A stretch of DNA of 64,000 bases from Pseudomonas sp. ANT_J12 (GTDB taxonomy: Bacteria; Pseudomonadota; Gammaproteobacteria; Pseudomonadales; Pseudomonadaceae): positions 186,001-250,000 of the forward strand of contig NZ_VOBN01000004.1 of assembly GCF_008370045.1 (NCBI RefSeq), in the 5' to 3' direction. Numbering within the stretch: the stretch's first letter is position 1; each line of letters starts with the position of its first letter. The position numbers and the translations under genes were made by a program. Positions 62,700 through 64,000 of the stretch are shown here, piece after piece. Below the pieces are notes generated by a model. That model worked only from the letters and a program-made list of their open reading frames with translations. It was not told the DNA's origin and did not search any database.

Positions 62700-64000
62700 A
62701 CAAGATCAAGTATTACTTCTTGCGCTTCCAACCCTACATTCTGGGGGTTTGTTTTTTCCTCACCATTTTCGTGGTGTGGAGCATTGGTCGTGCGTTTGAC
62801 TTCAGCTCGCTGAACAGCCTGCTGACCGGCATCGGCGTGTTCCTGCTGCTCTCGGCTGGTTACGTGCTGCTGCTTTATCGGGGCGTGTCGCGTCACCACA
62901 ACCTTGAAGGGCTGCTGCGCGACGACGCCGATCAAGCGGTGCTCAACGCCAGCCCGGCGGACCGCGAAGAAGTCAGCCTGTTGCGCGAGCGCCTGTTGCA
63001 GAGCATCGAGCGGCTGCACAGCAACAAGCCGCGGGGGAGCAATCCCAAGGATGCGCTGTATGCCCTGCCCTGGTACCTGGTGATCGGCCAGCCGGCAGCC
63101 GGCAAAAGTACGATGCTCTATCAATCGGGCCTCAACTTCCCGTATGCGGAGCGTGAAGGTGCGCGTGTCGCCGGCCTGGGCGGCACCCGCAACTGCGACT
63201 GGTTTTTCAGTTCCGAAGCCGTCCTGCTGGATACCGCCGGTCGCTACATGAACAACCAGGAAGAGGCCGGCAAATGGCGGGCCTTTTTGCAACTGTTGCG
63301 TCAGCACCGCCAGCGTCGGCCGCTCAACGGCTTGATCGTTACCGTCAGCATTCACGACATTCTGCAAACGTCGCTCGAAGACCAGGAGCGTATTGCCAAG
63401 CGCCTGCGCGAACGCATCCAGGAAACCCATGCGCTGCTGGAAGTGCGCCTGCCGGTCTACCTGGTGTTCACCAAGTGTGACCTGGTGCCGGGTTTTACCC
63501 CGTTCTATCGCCAACTGGATGACGTTGCCCGCGGCGAAGTCATGGGCAAGACGTTTTCCCATAAAGGGTACGAACAGGCCGACTGGGGCCGTCAATTCGG
63601 CGTGGCGATGGACGAGTTGGTCAACTATTGGCAGCAGGTGGCGAGTCAACAACTGGTCATGCAGGACATTCAGATCACCCGCCAGGATTCAGCGGTGTAT
63701 CGCTTTCCACTGGAACTGGCGGCGCTGAAGCCGAGACTGCAGTTGTTCGTCGATGCGCTGTTGCGCGCCAACCCGTACCAAAAGGCTGAACTGCTGCGCG
63801 GCTTCTATTTCACCAGTGCACTCGACGCCGACCAGCCGGAAATGGGTGGGCACACGCGCCAGGTCACCGAGCGTTTCTCACTGGACAGTGATCAAGAGAT
63901 CGCCGGCGGCGATGCGCAACCGCGTCCGCTATTCATCAACAGCCTGTTCCGCAAAGTCATCATTCCCGACCAGCATCTGGTGGCGCTGTACACCACCAAC
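62696..64000 (+). CDS. Second TssM/IcmF-like protein (3' end outside window)
   Basis: 435 codons visible. Two N-terminal helices (PYILGVCFFLTIFVVWSIG, GIGVFLLLSAGYVLLLY), then LPWYLVIGQPAAGKSTMLYQSG with a P-loop near residue 130, LLDTAGRYMNN and LLRGFYFTSALDADQPE, all in the same order as in the TssM gene just upstream. It is coupled to tagF by an ATGA overlap. The two proteins are clearly diverged, so this is not a recent duplication. A role as alternative or accessory membrane-complex subunit is inferred. Confidence 0.88.
   Translation, partial: MNKIKYYFLRFQPYILGVCFFLTIFVVWSIGRAFDFSSLNSLLTGIGVFLLLSAGYVLLLYRGVSRHHNLEGLLRDDADQAVLNASPADREEVSLLRERLLQSIERLHSNKPRGSNPKDALYALPWYLVIGQPAAGKSTMLYQSGLNFPYAEREGARVAGLGGTRNCDWFFSSEAVLLDTAGRYMNNQEEAGKWRAFLQLLRQHRQRRPLNGLIVTVSIHDILQTSLEDQERIAKRLRERIQETHALLEVRLPVYLVFTKCDLVPGFTPFYRQLDDVARGEVMGKTFSHKGYEQADWGRQFGVAMDELVNYWQQVASQQLVMQDIQITRQDSAVYRFPLELAALKPRLQLFVDALLRANPYQKAELLRGFYFTSALDADQPEMGGHTRQVTERFSLDSDQEIAGGDAQPRPLFINSLFRKVIIPDQHLVALYTTN

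Noticed and set aside
62531..63652. 373-codon minus-strand frame over the tagF end and the second tssM-like gene
   Set aside because: The plus strand carries a continuous TssM-like protein from 62696 to the window end, coupled to tagF by ATGA.

Overview
The window looks like a chromosomal segment of a Pseudomonas of the fluorescens/putida type. The reasons are GC-rich codon use in the core genes, a REP-type inverted pair behind folD, and core proteins (RtcR, FolD, glucarate dehydratase, type VI secretion proteins) of pseudomonad character. Species assignment is inference; no rRNA or complete tRNA is present.

Layout. (1) 1-7.7 kb is ordinary chromosome: the 3' part of rtcR, folD, a glucarate dehydratase/MFS transporter pair with a divergent LysR regulator, a 46-residue lipoprotein, a membrane protein and a DUF5329 protein. 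(2) 7.7-17.2 kb reads as a decayed genomic island. It opens at a 3' fragment of a tRNA-Pro-like gene that still has its terminator. It holds a TRIC channel, a SulP transporter, a malic enzyme, a DUF1275 membrane protein, an isocitrate-dehydrogenase-family enzyme, a small ribbon-helix-helix protein, a second and degenerate malic enzyme, and two copies (one broken) of a small two-gene unit. Five or more related 8-3-8 palindromes lie in its promoter regions. (3) 17.2-39.0 kb is a type VI effector locus read entirely on the minus strand. In transcription order it runs vgrG, eagR chaperone, PAAR-HNH effector and immunity gene, then a 16-kb array of whole and broken rhs cores, each followed by a different toxin tip and its immunity gene. 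The array ends in a truncated IS3-family (IS2-group) element. (4) 39.7-45.3 kb, plus strand, is a second effector/immunity array. A DUF6861-type effector is followed by a string of immunity-like genes (one Tsi6-like, one ADP-ribosylglycohydrolase, several unknown) and by broken pieces of effector and toxin. (5) 46.2-64.0 kb is the structural type VI operon: an accessory gene, tssB, C, E, F, G, H(clpV), J, K, L, M, tagF, and a second tssM/icmF-like gene that runs off the window.

How they fit together: the operon builds the sheath, baseplate and membrane complex. VgrG and PAAR proteins form the spike, EagR holds the transmembrane part of PAAR effectors, and the nuclease or other tips are the payloads. 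Displaced tips and orphan immunity genes show that the locus evolves by recombination between repeated rhs, PAAR and effector-core sequences. tssA, hcp and the Fha/PpkA/PppA genes are not in the window and may lie beyond its right edge.

The features most worth follow-up are the two recombining toxin/immunity arrays, a toxin tip cut off from its rhs core by a single in-frame amber codon, the shared palindromes of the metabolic island, and a boxA-like 14-mer found three times just upstream of rhs sequence.
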